A DNA stretch of 64,000 nt from Caldilineales bacterium. Its GTDB lineage: Bacteria; Chloroflexota; Anaerolineae; J102. The notes beneath the pieces were generated by a model. It was given only the letters and a program-made list of their open reading frames with translations, was not told the DNA's origin and ran no database searches. Position numbers and translations under genes: made by a program. Of the stretch, positions 10,132 to 19,686 are shown in pieces. Numbering within the stretch: the first letter of the stretch is position 1; every line of letters begins with the position of its first letter. The stretch spans positions 62,001 to 126,000 of the forward strand of contig JAGFJG010000157.1 in NCBI GenBank assembly GCA_024102915.1. Direction: 5' to 3'.

Positions 10132-11262
10132 CTATTCGCTTAACGACTCAGCGCAGGTATCCAATCCCGCCAGCGCGGGCTGCGAATAGGGGTTCATTTC
10201 GAGAGCTTGCTCAAGCCAGGGGATGGCCGAATCGCAATCGCGAGGCTCGCCATAAATGTAGGCAAGCCCTAACGTGTAAAGGTAAGCTTCGTTTTCCGCG
10301 CCCAATTCAATCCCGCGCTGCAGGGGCCCGACAGCATCTTCATAACGTTGGCGGCGATAGAGCGCCATGCCCAGATGGGCAAGCGCCTGGGCGTTGTTGG
10401 GGTCGATATCGACGGCATGCTCCAGTTCGATGATGGCGCGCTCTGGATCATCCTGATAATAATAAGCCCACCCCAGGGCGTCGTAGGCCAATGCGTAATC
10501 CGGATCGACCTGAATGGCCTGGCGTAGACTTTCGACGGCGTTCTTGTAGTTACCATTGGCCGAAAGGTTCAAGCCCTTTTCATAGTAAAGACGCGCCAGG
10601 TGCGGCGCCACCCGGATCGCCTCATCATAGGCAGTGATTGCCTGTTTGTATTTGCCCTGAATATGATAGGTATAGGCCAGGGCGCGATGCGCATCCACAC
10701 TATCCGGGTTGAGCCTGATAGCTTCTTTCGCTTCTTCCTCGGCCCGGCGCCAGTTGCCCACATCGGCATAGACCTCGGCCAGATAAGCCCGCGCCTCCGC
10801 CAATTGTGGGTTAAGATCCACCGCGTGGATGGCTAACTCGGCCGCCTGATCGTATTGCCCGACCCAGTCCAATCCCCATGCTGTCAGGGCGTTGTAATAG
10901 GCGTCGTTTTCGTCCCGTTTCAAGGCTTGTTGGGCGCTGGCCAGCCCGGCTTCGGCGTCTCCATTCCAAATCTGCAATCTGGCCAATTGCGCCCACACAT
11001 CGGCGTCATCAGGAACCAGGGTGAGATAAGCCTCGAAGGCGACGATGGCATCGCTGAGCCGTCCGGCCCGGTAGGCTAATTCGCCGTCGATCAGAAAACT
11101 GGTGGGGGCCGGGGTGGGGGTAGGCGTGGGCTGAAACGGATTTGTAATCAGGCCCGGACGCTGCGCCAACAAAAAAATGCCCGCCGTCACGATGATGATG
11201 GCGACAAAGAGCAAATTGCGCCGACGATGGCGACGGCGTTTACGACTATCAGAGATGAACAT
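10132..11262 (-). CDS. Membrane-anchored TPR repeat protein
   Basis: A 376-residue protein. After a basic N-terminus (RKRRRHRRR) there is one transmembrane helix (about residues 16-34), a short Pro/Thr linker, and then roughly eight tetratricopeptide repeats filling the rest. Individual repeats show the W..L...Y...A...A.....P pattern, for example AYDALGWAYYYQDDPERAIIELEHAVDIDP. The repeat part is probably extracytoplasmic, given the positively charged cytoplasmic N-terminus. Such proteins act as scaffolds; the partner is unknown. It follows the inositol-monophosphatase-like gene on the same strand with a 74-bp gap. Confidence 0.85.
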   Translation of the reverse strand: MFISDSRKRRRHRRRNLLFVAIIIVTAGIFLLAQRPGLITNPFQPTPTPTPAPTSFLIDGELAYRAGRLSDAIVAFEAYLTLVPDDADVWAQLARLQIWNGDAEAGLASAQQALKRDENDAYYNALTAWGLDWVGQYDQAAELAIHAVDLNPQLAEARAYLAEVYADVGNWRRAEEEAKEAIRLNPDSVDAHRALAYTYHIQGKYKQAITAYDEAIRVAPHLARLYYEKGLNLSANGNYKNAVESLRQAIQVDPDYALAYDALGWAYYYQDDPERAIIELEHAVDIDPNNAQALAHLGMALYRRQRYEDAVGPLQRGIELGAENEAYLYTLGLAYIYGEPRDCDSAIPWLEQALEMNPYSQPALAGLDTCAESLSE

Positions 11263-11336
11263 GGAATGAGGAGCGACCGCGATTGATTGGCGATATTATA
11301 GCATGTTCGCCCGATTGCAGTCTCAAACCTCTCCGG

Positions 11337-12194
11337 TTATGCAAATCCGGCCTGTTGGCGCGCGTGCCGGATTTCTGCCAGCAGCGCCTCGTGCACCAGG
11401 CCGTTCGTCGCCACATACTGTTTTCCGCCCGGCTGATATGCCTCACCCTGGTAATCGCTGACCACCCCGCCCGCTTCCAACACGAGCAGCACGCCGGCTC
11501 CGCAATCCCAGGCAGCCAGACCCGGCTCCCAGAAACCGTCCATGCGGCCATCGGCCACCCAGGCCTGATCGAGGGCGGCGGAGCCACTGCGGCGCACATC
11601 GCGGATGAGCGGAGTCAGGTGCACGAACTCGGCCAGATTGTTGTCCGCAACCTGCGCCCGGCTGCGCGGGAAACCCGTGGCCAACACGCTGTGCGATAAC
11701 TCCGTCGTCTTCGAGACCTGCAATCGTCGCTCTGAATCCATCCACGCGCCCTGGCCTGCCGCCGCCCAATACGTGCGCTGGCGCACGACATCCTGCACGA
11801 CGGAGACTTCAGGGCGGCCATCGACCCACAATCCCAGCGATACGGCGAAAATCGGCAGGCCGCTGGCGAAATTGGTAGTGCCGTCAAGCGGATCGATATA
11901 CCAGATCGCTCCACCCTGGCCGGGGCGGTCGCCGCCGCTTTCCTCGGCCACGATGCCATGATCGGGGAATCGTTCGTGAATCGTCTCCAGGATCAAGGCC
12001 TGGGCGGCTGTGTCGGCCTCGGTTACGACATCCATAGGGTTGCCGCCTTTGACGACAATGTGGCGAGGGCCGCGGCGATGAACGTCAAGAATGAGCGCCC
12101 CAGCCTGTTGGGCCAGCGAGATCGCCGTGGTCAACGCCAGGCGGTAGGGATAGTCTGTAGCGATGGGCAGATCCATTGGGTTTGGTGATGTCAT
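11337..12194 (-). CDS. Inositol monophosphatase family protein
   Basis: A 285-residue Mg-dependent phosphatase of the IMPase/SuhB superfamily. The metal-binding motifs are intact: VAEESGG with the Glu, WYIDPLDGTTNF, and WDCGAGVLLVLEAGG near the C-terminus. Substrates in this family include myo-inositol-1-phosphate, histidinol phosphate, fructose-1,6-bisphosphate and 3'-phosphoadenosine phosphate, and cannot be told apart here. It starts 11 bases after the M28 peptidase stop, so these two genes and the TPR gene may form one transcript. Confidence 0.9.
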   Translation of the reverse strand: MTSPNPMDLPIATDYPYRLALTTAISLAQQAGALILDVHRRGPRHIVVKGGNPMDVVTEADTAAQALILETIHERFPDHGIVAEESGGDRPGQGGAIWYIDPLDGTTNFASGLPIFAVSLGLWVDGRPEVSVVQDVVRQRTYWAAAGQGAWMDSERRLQVSKTTELSHSVLATGFPRSRAQVADNNLAEFVHLTPLIRDVRRSGSAALDQAWVADGRMDGFWEPGLAAWDCGAGVLLVLEAGGVVSDYQGEAYQPGGKQYVATNGLVHEALLAEIRHARQQAGFA

Positions 12195-12205
12195 GATTGT
12201 AGCTT

Positions 12206-14200
12206 CTAACCGTTTTTATTTTTGTGCAGGCGCATCAGCCCCAGCCGCGCCAGAATCGCAAAATAGTCCGCAATTTGGGGGCCAAGTTTGTGGCCGGTTT
12301 CCATCTCGACCAGATCGGCAATTTCGGCCAGGGTGCGTTTGCCGTCCGCCCAGAATTCGGCCTGTGATCGCAATGTCCCCCAGTTCGGCGTCTGTTTGAA
12401 CAGGCTCTGCCAGCGGGCGGCGTCTTCGTCCGAACTGGGTAGGGGCGGATGCGGCAGGCCCATGTCCATGATCGGGCCGCGATAAAGCCGTTCCGGTATT
12501 GTGTCACCTAGCGGAAGGGATGGAGAATCGTCATCGGAAATGGCGGGTAATCGATCCGCCCGGACGAGTTGGCGGCAGCGCTGTAATGCTTGCGAGCTCG
12601 CCTCGTCGATTTCTTGACGCCAGGCGGGCAGATTTTCGGAAACAGACGCCAACTTCGCCAGACTGTCCAGCGCGGTCTGGGCCAATTGCCGCCGGTAGTT
12701 CGCCCGATGCTGAATCTGATCCCAGGCGTTGGCCTGAACCTGCTCCTCGCCCATCTCCAACAATTGCGTCGATTCATCCTGCAACTGGCGGCTGAAATTG
12801 GCGCTGTACCGGGAAACCATTTCCCATCCCAACCAGCGCGTCTCTTCCTCTTGCGCACCCGCCAGCCAATAAAGATAGGATGCAGCCAGCGTTCCCGCCC
12901 GCCACAACGACTTCGCATCCACATGCTCCATGGTGTCGGCGGTGGTGTGATAGAAGCGGTCGGGCCACTGGATGAACATCGGGGTGGGAATGCCCACGGT
13001 CGGGTCCGAGGTAATGAGGTGGTCGCTGCCGCCGCTGAAGGGTGTGCTGGCATAACGGAACAGGGCATAGCCGCCGTGACCGCTGTGCGACGGCTGTTCA
13101 TCGAGCATCTCTGCGCGCAGCCTTTCCAGCAGGTCGGGGGCGAAGCTGGGCAAGGATTCGGGCGGGTGTTCCAGGGTCATGACGCTGCCGGTGGTCTCCT
13201 GGCGTTGGCCGACCATGTCCAGATTGATGCCGGCGACGATGCCGGGGATAAGGTCTTCGTGCGCCGAAAGCCAGGCATAGGTCCCGGTCATCTCCGGGAT
13301 CCACAGAAAGTGGATCGTGCGGGGCGGGCGAGGCAACTGGCCGGATTCGATCAGACGGTTGAGTGTGGCTGCCGTTTCCAGCAAACAGGCCACGCCGGAA
13401 GCGTTGTCGTTGGCGAAGCCCTGGGGATGACAGAGGTGGGCGATGCCCAAAACTGCGCCGTCGCCGGTTCCGGGGATCGTCGCCCATACCGCCTCGAAAG
13501 CGCCATCGTAAAAACGAGCCTCGATCCTGGCTCGCACTCTGACCTGTTCCCCCGCCGCCAACCTGGCTCGCAGCGAGTCCCCCTGCCGCGGCGTCAATAC
13601 GAATCCCCAGCTTTTGGGCTGACCCGGCTGCCACCAAAACGAGGAATACTGGCGGGCATCGGGCAGATCGACGCGATTGCGTCCGGGCGCCGTGGGGTCG
13701 ATGTGGTCGAACAAAACGCCTGCAGCGCCGCGCTCGACCACGGCGCTTTGATAGATGTTGCGCGGGGCGGCGCGGCTGAGCACGACTTTGCCGGTCACAT
13801 CGACTGCATCGTAATCCGCCGCCGTGCCGTCGCCCACATCCACCACATCAAATTCGCCATCGACGGAGTCGCTGCGTTGGACAATCGAGAGAGCGGTCGC
13901 CCGATAATCGCACAGGCGCTCGGTTCCACCCTCTTTCAGCCAGTCCAATGTGGCCGTCCGGCAATCCCATTCCTGAAACGAAGGCAACACCCAAAAGCGC
14001 GTCTGAGCGTTTGCCGGATAGGACTCCATCGTGACTTCCAGACCGTTTTCTCGCAGGGTCATCGCCAACCATTCCGCCGCGTCCCGGTAGCCGGGGCTGG
14101 CCTGGATGCGATGGTGGCGGGCGATCTCGGCGGTGTAACGTTTGGCGGTCTCGCCGGAAAATGCGGGGCGGATGGCGTCGATTAAGAGGGTGATGTGCAT
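12206..14200 (-). CDS. M28-type zinc aminopeptidase with inserted PA-like domain
   Basis: A 664-residue predicted metallopeptidase. Motifs of the M28 (aminopeptidase Y) group are visible: the HLCHPQGFANDNASGVACLLE stretch with the first zinc ligands, WIPEMTGTYAWL with the catalytic/ligand Glu residues, NLDMVG, and FSGGSDHLITSDPTVGIPTPMFIQWPDRFYHTTADTMEHVD with the last His. Residues about 130-235 look like a protease-associated domain (VVDVGDGTAADYDAVDVTGKVVLSRAA...ERGAAGVLF). The C-terminal 180 residues are helical and unassigned. The ATG at 14198-14200 was preferred to the longer frame starting 14284 because the upstream codons lack similarity. There is no signal peptide, so it is probably cytoplasmic. 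Confidence 0.8.
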   Translation of the reverse strand: MHITLLIDAIRPAFSGETAKRYTAEIARHHRIQASPGYRDAAEWLAMTLRENGLEVTMESYPANAQTRFWVLPSFQEWDCRTATLDWLKEGGTERLCDYRATALSIVQRSDSVDGEFDVVDVGDGTAADYDAVDVTGKVVLSRAAPRNIYQSAVVERGAAGVLFDHIDPTAPGRNRVDLPDARQYSSFWWQPGQPKSWGFVLTPRQGDSLRARLAAGEQVRVRARIEARFYDGAFEAVWATIPGTGDGAVLGIAHLCHPQGFANDNASGVACLLETAATLNRLIESGQLPRPPRTIHFLWIPEMTGTYAWLSAHEDLIPGIVAGINLDMVGQRQETTGSVMTLEHPPESLPSFAPDLLERLRAEMLDEQPSHSGHGGYALFRYASTPFSGGSDHLITSDPTVGIPTPMFIQWPDRFYHTTADTMEHVDAKSLWRAGTLAASYLYWLAGAQEEETRWLGWEMVSRYSANFSRQLQDESTQLLEMGEEQVQANAWDQIQHRANYRRQLAQTALDSLAKLASVSENLPAWRQEIDEASSQALQRCRQLVRADRLPAISDDDSPSLPLGDTIPERLYRGPIMDMGLPHPPLPSSDEDAARWQSLFKQTPNWGTLRSQAEFWADGKRTLAEIADLVEMETGHKLGPQIADYFAILARLGLMRLHKNKNG

Positions 14201-14271
14201 GGCAATATCTCGGCAGCGAATATCGCCGCATGGTAGCACAGATTCGGACGGGGCCGGTAGTCTTTGAGATA

Positions 14272-14303
14272 AGATGACTGTCACTCGTAAGTGACAGTCA
14301 TCT
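14272..14303. repeat. Perfect 14-bp inverted repeat, copy A of a dispersed palindrome
   Basis: The arms at 14272-14285 and 14290-14303 are perfectly complementary around a 4-base loop. The element begins 3 bases after the nitrilase stop (minus strand) and lacks a T run. Its core TGACTGTCACT recurs in the element at 36760-36787 between the sigma and anti-sigma genes, which suggests a small mobile or dispersed palindromic repeat rather than a gene-specific terminator. Confidence 0.8.
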
Positions 14304-14305
14304 CG

Positions 14306-15352
14306 CTAACCTGGAAGCCAGACGTTCACCAATGCCGCCCCATCCACATAAGGAGCCATGTTCACATCGCCATCGAGCACGACGATCGACTGGCCGTCGC
14401 TGCTCAAATCCCAAAGCTGTCCCCGAAAAAACACGTGAATGCCGGCCCGCGCCCCGGTGGTCGCCAATCGCCCGGCCAACGCGTACTTGAGCCAGGCTTC
14501 TCGTTCCACCAATGCGCCTACATCGTGCGGATCGACATCGGCTGGCAATGGGCCGGGATCATAACCCTGCCAGATGCGATGCCAGCTTCCCAGCGGCATC
14601 TGGTTGTTGGGCACGACGACGATATCCGGCTGCGAAGCGGCCAGCGACGCGTAGCTGGCGGGATACCAGGAGTCGGCGCAGATCAGCACAGCCAGCCGTC
14701 CGGCGGAGGTCTCGAAAATCGGGAAGTGTTGCGGTGATGCGGCCGCGCAAAAAGTCAGTTCCTCGCCGGTGAGAAATGCCTTGCGCACGAGTTGAGAGAA
14801 CATGCTGCCATCGGGCCGATAAACGGCTGTCACGTTTTGCAGGGGTCCGGAGCCCGGTCGAAGCTCATCGCCTCGCACTTCGGGTGTGGGCAGGACGATG
14901 GAACCGGCCACGATAGTCACGGCATATGCCTTCGCCAGTTGGGCGAATGTATCGTGATAAATGTGCGCCATCGCCTGCGCTTTCATACGGAACAAACTGT
15001 CCCGGATTTTGTCCTGCCCCTGGGCGCGGATTCTGGCCCGCACAAATCCGACCGGATGGTCGGTGACGATGATGCGCATGGCGTCTTCGACGCGCGTCGC
15101 CGCGCAGACCGCCGGTTTTTCGCCGGTGGCGGCCAGCCACACGCCGATGTATTCCGGGAAGACGACGATGCTCCGCTCCCGCAGCCAGTCTCTCTCCTTC
15201 GCTGCCGCCAAATACCCGTCGAGTTTAGCGGCAAAGCTAGCGGCAGTGGCGTAGTCCTGCGCCTGCATGAAAGGCTGGATGCCCACCAGGTTACCCGCGC
15301 CGATATTCACGCCAAATTCGCTAAAATCTTGTAAATGGAAATCAGGGCTCAT
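14306..15352 (-). CDS. Carbon-nitrogen hydrolase (nitrilase superfamily)
   Basis: A 348-residue member of the nitrilase/amidase superfamily. The Glu-Lys-Cys triad can be placed: Glu in SIVVFPEYIG, Lys in LVRKAFLTGEE and Cys in LAVLICADSWYP. The substrate is not predictable; the family covers amides, nitriles, carbamoylated amino acids and lipoprotein acyl transfer. The start at 15352 is supported by GGAG upstream and removes an overlap with the divergent lipoprotein gene. The intergenic space to that gene (15353-15422) must hold both promoters. Confidence 0.85.
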   Translation of the reverse strand: MSPDFHLQDFSEFGVNIGAGNLVGIQPFMQAQDYATAASFAAKLDGYLAAAKERDWLRERSIVVFPEYIGVWLAATGEKPAVCAATRVEDAMRIIVTDHPVGFVRARIRAQGQDKIRDSLFRMKAQAMAHIYHDTFAQLAKAYAVTIVAGSIVLPTPEVRGDELRPGSGPLQNVTAVYRPDGSMFSQLVRKAFLTGEELTFCAAASPQHFPIFETSAGRLAVLICADSWYPASYASLAASQPDIVVVPNNQMPLGSWHRIWQGYDPGPLPADVDPHDVGALVEREAWLKYALAGRLATTGARAGIHVFFRGQLWDLSSDGQSIVVLDGDVNMAPYVDGAALVNVWLPG

Positions 15353-15422
15353 GGCTTTTTCTCCGCGACAAGTATGATCTAAACCCTTGCTTGCCGCAAT
15401 TCTTCCCTCTACAATGGGTCTC

Positions 15423-17252
15423 ATGAAACTGCGTGAAGTCATTCTGGTCTTGATGATCTTGCTAATGGCCGCTTGCGGAAACGACGATGTCGAGCCGACG
15501 GCGATACCGGCTGAGCCCGTGGCGGCTGCGCAGGTTCAACCGACATCCGCGGCAAGTCCGACGCCAGCGCCAACCGCAATTCAGGCGATTGCCGATACGC
15601 CTTCGCCTCAGCCCACGCCTCCACCCGCCCCGACTCGCCTGGCAACGACCAGGCCCCCCGCGACCCCAACCCTCAGCCCTGCGCCCGATACGGCCTACCC
15701 CTCGGCCGTCGTCTTGGAGACGGCCAACCTGCGGGCGGGGCCAGGGCTGGAGTACCCCGTCATCGGCCAGGTAAATGAGGGCCAGGAGGTGCAGGTCAGG
15801 GCACGCACACAGTACGGAAGCTGGATGCAGTTGGAGATGGAGGGCGAAGGCCAGGTGTGGGTTGCCGATTTTCTTTTGGATTTACCCGCCGGTATTGACT
15901 TTCCTATCTCCGAAGACTTCGCCGCACCGCCTCCGCCGCCAACGCCGGGCGACGCCGTCCATCTCGGCCAAACCACAGTCTCCATCTCCACCTATCCCTG
16001 GCGGCAGTTCACCAGCCCGGCCTACGATCCCGTCTACGATTGGGAATATCTGCAATTCGACCGCGCGGCCTACGAAGCGGCCAATCCCCAACCCAGCCCG
16101 CAAACCTACGCCCTGCAAACCCTGGACAACCGCTGGCTGCATCTCAGCCTGATGCCGGAATTGGGCGGGCGGCTTTTCCAGATGGTGTTCAAAGCCACCG
16201 GCAACAACGAGCTTTACCAGAATCCGGTGATCAAGCCGTCGCCGTGGGGGCCGGGCGCTAATGGCAACGGCTGGCTGGCGGCTGGCGGCATCGAATGGGG
16301 ATTGCCCGTATCCGAGCATGGTTATACCTGGAATGAAACCTGGGGATACATCACCACGCCCGGCGACCAGGAGGCCAGCATCACCGTTTTCGACCAGGGT
16401 CAGGATCGATTGCACCTCAGTGTGGATGCGGGCATGCAGCCGGATAGCGCCGCTTTCACGCTAGACTACAGGCTGGAAAATCGCGGCGTCAGGCCGGTGG
16501 ACGCCAACTTCTGGAGCAATGCTATGCTCGCGCCTGGCCCGGCCAACCGTGTTGGCTCCGAACTGCGGTTTCTTTATCCCAGCAGCCAGATGCGCGTGCA
16601 CTCGACCGGCGACGGCGACCTGCCCGGTCCGGGAGGGCCCTTCGCCTGGCCGATGAACAATGGTCGGGACATCAGCCGCCTGGGCACATGGCAACGCTGG
16701 CTGGGATTCTTCGCCGCTTCCCAAGGCCAGAGCGCCTGGGCCGCCGTCTACGACGAAGCCGCTGACGAAGGCGTCGTCCGCATCTTCTCGCCAGTGAAAA
16801 CGCCCGGACTCAAAGGCTTCGGCCTGGGTTGGAGCGACCCGATTCCCGCCAACCAATACACCGATGGCGATTCCAGCTACGTCGAGATGCAAGGCGGCAT
16901 CTCCCCTGATTTCGACACCGCCCGCACAATGGCTCCGGACGAACTGCTTTCCTGGCGGGAAATCTGGTATCCCGTCGCTGGTATCGGCGGCATCAGCAAT
17001 GCCGATGCCAACGGAGCCGTGCATGTGACGTCGACTGATGGCGGCTGGCGGCTGCGGATTTTCCCGACGCGATCGATGCGGGGTGAACTTGTCGTTCTCA
17101 GCGGCGGCAGCGAAATCCACCGCCAGGAGATCGACACGGATCCAGGGCGGCCATTGGATGTGATCCTGTCCGGGCCTGATCAGCCGACCGGATTTCGCAT
17201 CACCCTGGCCGATGGCGGCGAATGGGCCATGAATAGCCTTTCCCGACCATGA
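15423..17252 (+). CDS. Lipoprotein with SH3b domain and DUF5107-like (mutarotase-fold) domain
   Basis: A 609-residue predicted lipoprotein: hydrophobic signal with lipobox MAAC at Cys18, then a Pro/Thr/Ala linker (about 20-90), one bacterial SH3 domain (ETANLRAGPGLEYPVIGQV...SWMQLE...GQVWVADFL, about 95-155) and a large C-terminal domain. The latter resembles DUF5107/galactose-mutarotase-like beta-sandwich proteins (LMPELGGRLFQMVFKATGNNE, GGIEWGLPVSEHG). The layout suggests a surface carbohydrate- or peptidoglycan-associated protein. ATG 15414, three codons upstream in frame, is an alternative start. The stop overlaps the next start by four bases (ATGA), so translation is coupled. Confidence 0.78.
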   Translation: MKLREVILVLMILLMAACGNDDVEPTAIPAEPVAAAQVQPTSAASPTPAPTAIQAIADTPSPQPTPPPAPTRLATTRPPATPTLSPAPDTAYPSAVVLETANLRAGPGLEYPVIGQVNEGQEVQVRARTQYGSWMQLEMEGEGQVWVADFLLDLPAGIDFPISEDFAAPPPPPTPGDAVHLGQTTVSISTYPWRQFTSPAYDPVYDWEYLQFDRAAYEAANPQPSPQTYALQTLDNRWLHLSLMPELGGRLFQMVFKATGNNELYQNPVIKPSPWGPGANGNGWLAAGGIEWGLPVSEHGYTWNETWGYITTPGDQEASITVFDQGQDRLHLSVDAGMQPDSAAFTLDYRLENRGVRPVDANFWSNAMLAPGPANRVGSELRFLYPSSQMRVHSTGDGDLPGPGGPFAWPMNNGRDISRLGTWQRWLGFFAASQGQSAWAAVYDEAADEGVVRIFSPVKTPGLKGFGLGWSDPIPANQYTDGDSSYVEMQGGISPDFDTARTMAPDELLSWREIWYPVAGIGGISNADANGAVHVTSTDGGWRLRIFPTRSMRGELVVLSGGSEIHRQEIDTDPGRPLDVILSGPDQPTGFRITLADGGEWAMNSLSRP

Positions 17253-19063
17253 CGACAGCGTATTCCTGCGGTAATTGCGGGGCCGAGATTATCCCCGGCC
17301 AGAACGAATGCCCCCAGTGCGGCAGCGAGATCGTGTGGCAGGAAGCGACCACGCTCGTGCGCTATGCCAAGGGGACGGCTCGCCTGCGACCGCGCCGCGG
17401 GCCGGGCTGGCAACAATTGCTGCTCTTTGGCGTGATCGGCATCTTCATACTGGGCGGGATTTTGATGGCCGGATTGTGGGTGGCGCAACAAGTGCGAACC
17501 TCTCGCCCGGCTCAGGCCGTCGCCCGGCCCACCTCGATCCCCATCGCCGTACAACCCACGCCGCAACCCGAAAGCGTGCTCGAACCCACCCCGCTGCCGA
17601 CAGCCACGGAGATCATCGCTGCCGAGCCGACCAGCACCGAAACCCCCACCCTTCCCGCGGAACCGAGCGAAGACGACCCGGCCGAGGCCTTCGAGGCAGC
17701 CCAGCGATCCTACGATCTGAAAGACTGGCAACTGGCGGCTTCGCAGCTCCGAGCGTTGCGAGAAGCGCATCCCGACTATCAGCGTGAGCAGGTCGAGCAA
17801 ATGTTGTTCGACGCCCTGTTCAATCTGGCCCAGATGCGCGAGGCGGCCGGGGATATGGCCGCCGCCCGCAGCGCCCTGGATGAGGCCATCAGCCTGCGGC
17901 CAGATAATGGCGAGCTTGTGAGCATGCAACAGCGGATTGTGATCTACGAAACCGGTGTTGCGGCGCTGGGGCAGAATTGGGAAGATGCGATTAACGCCCT
18001 CTCCGCCCTATTCGAACTTGACCCCGAATTCCGCGATGTGCCCCAGCGCCTGTTCGAGGCGTACGTGGGTTACGCCAATAGCCTGCACGACGAGCAGCCA
18101 TGCGCCGCCGTCGCACAATACCAATTGGCCCTGCAAATCCAGCGCGCCCCGCAGACGCGGGCGCGATTGGAAGATGCCCGCGTCCGTTGCGGCGAATCTG
18201 CCCCGACCCCGGAGCCTGACGCCTCACCCGCGCCCACTCTCCCCGCCCTCGACACTAGCCCCGGCCGCATCGCCTTCACCTATTTCGATGGAGCCAAAGG
18301 TCAGTACAACGTTCGGTTGTGGGACGCGGCCACGCAGACGATGGGGGCGGTCGCAGCCGAAGATGCCCTGCAGCCTTCGTTGGGCAGCCAGGGTGCCATG
18401 GCCGCTCGCTCCACCGCCGAACAGACCTACGGCATCGCTATTTACGATCAGCCGGGCGCATTGCCGCAGCGACTGACCAAAGAAATCGCCGACAATCGCC
18501 CCCGCTGGTCGCCCGACCGCCAATCGATCCTGTTCGATTCTGATAAACGCACGGGCGACAGCAAAAAGCATCTTTATGTTATCGATGTCAACACCAGATC
18601 GGTTCGGCATTTGGGCGAGGGCAGCAGCGGGAACTGGTCGCCCAACGGCAGCCAGATCGTTTTCAACGGCTGTGATGCATCGGGGAGCGAGTGCGGATTG
18701 TGGACGATCAACGCCGAGGGCGGGCGGCCGCGCCGTCTTACTTCGGCAGCGAACGACAGCAAGGCTTCCTGGTCGCCAGATGGCAAGTACATCGCTTTTA
18801 TGTCGAACAGCCGCACGCCAACCTGGGATGTTTTCGTGGCGGAGGCGGACACGGGCAATGTCGCCCTTTTCACCACGGACGCTGCCAACGACGGCCTGCC
18901 GGTGTGGTCGCCCGATAGCAAGAGCATCGCATTTCTGTCCGATCGAGATGGCGGCTGGGCGGCGTATCGTTGGTCGCTCGATGATTTGAGTGTGAACTGG
19001 ATGTTTGATGTATCGCAAACGCTGCCCGACTGGCAAGAGGCAAGCCTGGACTGGCGTCCTTGA
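17249..19063 (+). CDS. Zinc-ribbon, single-TM protein with TPR region and TolB-like propeller
   Basis: A 604-residue protein with an unusual order of parts. A cytoplasmic zinc ribbon (C7-x2-C10 and C21-x2-C24) comes first, then one transmembrane helix (about 52-75), a Pro/Thr-rich linker, a helical TPR-like section (about 145-280), another linker and a C-terminal WD40-like/TolB beta-propeller. The propeller repeats have the form RWSPDRQSILFDSDKRTG, NWSPNGSQIVFNGC, SWSPDGKYIAFMSNSR and VWSPDSKSIAFLSDRDG. The propeller should face the cell exterior. It overlaps the upstream lipoprotein gene by four bases, so the two probably work together. The function is not known. Confidence 0.78.
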   Translation: MTTAYSCGNCGAEIIPGQNECPQCGSEIVWQEATTLVRYAKGTARLRPRRGPGWQQLLLFGVIGIFILGGILMAGLWVAQQVRTSRPAQAVARPTSIPIAVQPTPQPESVLEPTPLPTATEIIAAEPTSTETPTLPAEPSEDDPAEAFEAAQRSYDLKDWQLAASQLRALREAHPDYQREQVEQMLFDALFNLAQMREAAGDMAAARSALDEAISLRPDNGELVSMQQRIVIYETGVAALGQNWEDAINALSALFELDPEFRDVPQRLFEAYVGYANSLHDEQPCAAVAQYQLALQIQRAPQTRARLEDARVRCGESAPTPEPDASPAPTLPALDTSPGRIAFTYFDGAKGQYNVRLWDAATQTMGAVAAEDALQPSLGSQGAMAARSTAEQTYGIAIYDQPGALPQRLTKEIADNRPRWSPDRQSILFDSDKRTGDSKKHLYVIDVNTRSVRHLGEGSSGNWSPNGSQIVFNGCDASGSECGLWTINAEGGRPRRLTSAANDSKASWSPDGKYIAFMSNSRTPTWDVFVAEADTGNVALFTTDAANDGLPVWSPDSKSIAFLSDRDGGWAAYRWSLDDLSVNWMFDVSQTLPDWQEASLDWRP

Positions 19064-19090
19064 AAACTGTTCGACCTACCGCGGGCGGCG

Positions 19091-19120
19091 TTGACACCAG
19101 AATATTCAAACCTGTACACT
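19091..19120 (+). promoter_or_regulatory. Promoter of the small-GTPase gene group
   Basis: TTGACA at 19091-19096, an 18-base spacer and TACACT at 19115-19120. Transcription would begin near 19127 and give a leader of about 130 bases before the coiled-coil gene at 19260. Confidence 0.65.
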
Positions 19121-19259
19121 TATTGTAGAGTGAATTACCTTCGCAGGCGCTCACAGTTTCGGAAATCGGCGCAGAAATGGTCTTGAGAAATGACTTCATC
19201 TGCGACAAAAATCGATAGAACGACCAGCACTCATCCTTCCAAAACAATGAGGTTTTTCC

Positions 19260-19589
19260 ATGAGCGACAAGAAGCCAGCAGCGGGTTCGGACAACGATGT
19301 TCTGCGTATTCGCGACATTTTGTTCGGCGAACAAATGCACGATTACAGCAATCGGTTTGCCGCGAACGACAATCGCATGAATGATTTGCAGGCGCAACTG
19401 AATTCACAAAGAGAGCATTTCGACCAGCAAATGCAGCAGGCGCAGGCCCACACGCAGCGCCAGATCGAAGAACTGAAAGCCGCCTTGACCGCTCGTCTCG
19501 ATCAGCTGGCTTTCGATAAGACGACGCGCGCCGATCTGGGGGCGATGCTGGTCGAGCTAGGAGAGAGCATCAGGCGTGATCCCGCCTGA
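19260..19589 (+). CDS. Short coiled-coil protein of the GTPase gene group
   Basis: A 109-residue soluble protein without a recognised domain. Residues 35-80 are rich in Gln, Glu and Ala with heptad spacing (LQAQLNSQREHFDQQ...QRQIEELKAAL) and should form a coiled coil. It starts with a short conserved-looking motif RIRDILFGEQ and ends in a helix DKTTRADLGAMLVELGESI. A similar motif (LRAILLAQD) opens the next protein, which hints at a common docking site. GAGG lies 7 bases before the ATG. From its place between the promoter and the GTPase it may be a scaffold or effector, but that is inference. Confidence 0.7.
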   Translation: MSDKKPAAGSDNDVLRIRDILFGEQMHDYSNRFAANDNRMNDLQAQLNSQREHFDQQMQQAQAHTQRQIEELKAALTARLDQLAFDKTTRADLGAMLVELGESIRRDPA

Positions 19590-19686
19590 TCGGGTGATCA
19601 GTCATCAGCGGTAGAACTCCACTGATTCCTGCCGAACTGCACCAGGAGTTTCTGACACTGCGAAATCAGAGGCCGCCCGCATCGCC

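Noticed and set aside
12590-14185. 531-residue open frame opposite the M28 peptidase
   Set aside because: It mirrors the codon pattern of the real gene on the minus strand and has no recognisable domain or ribosome site.
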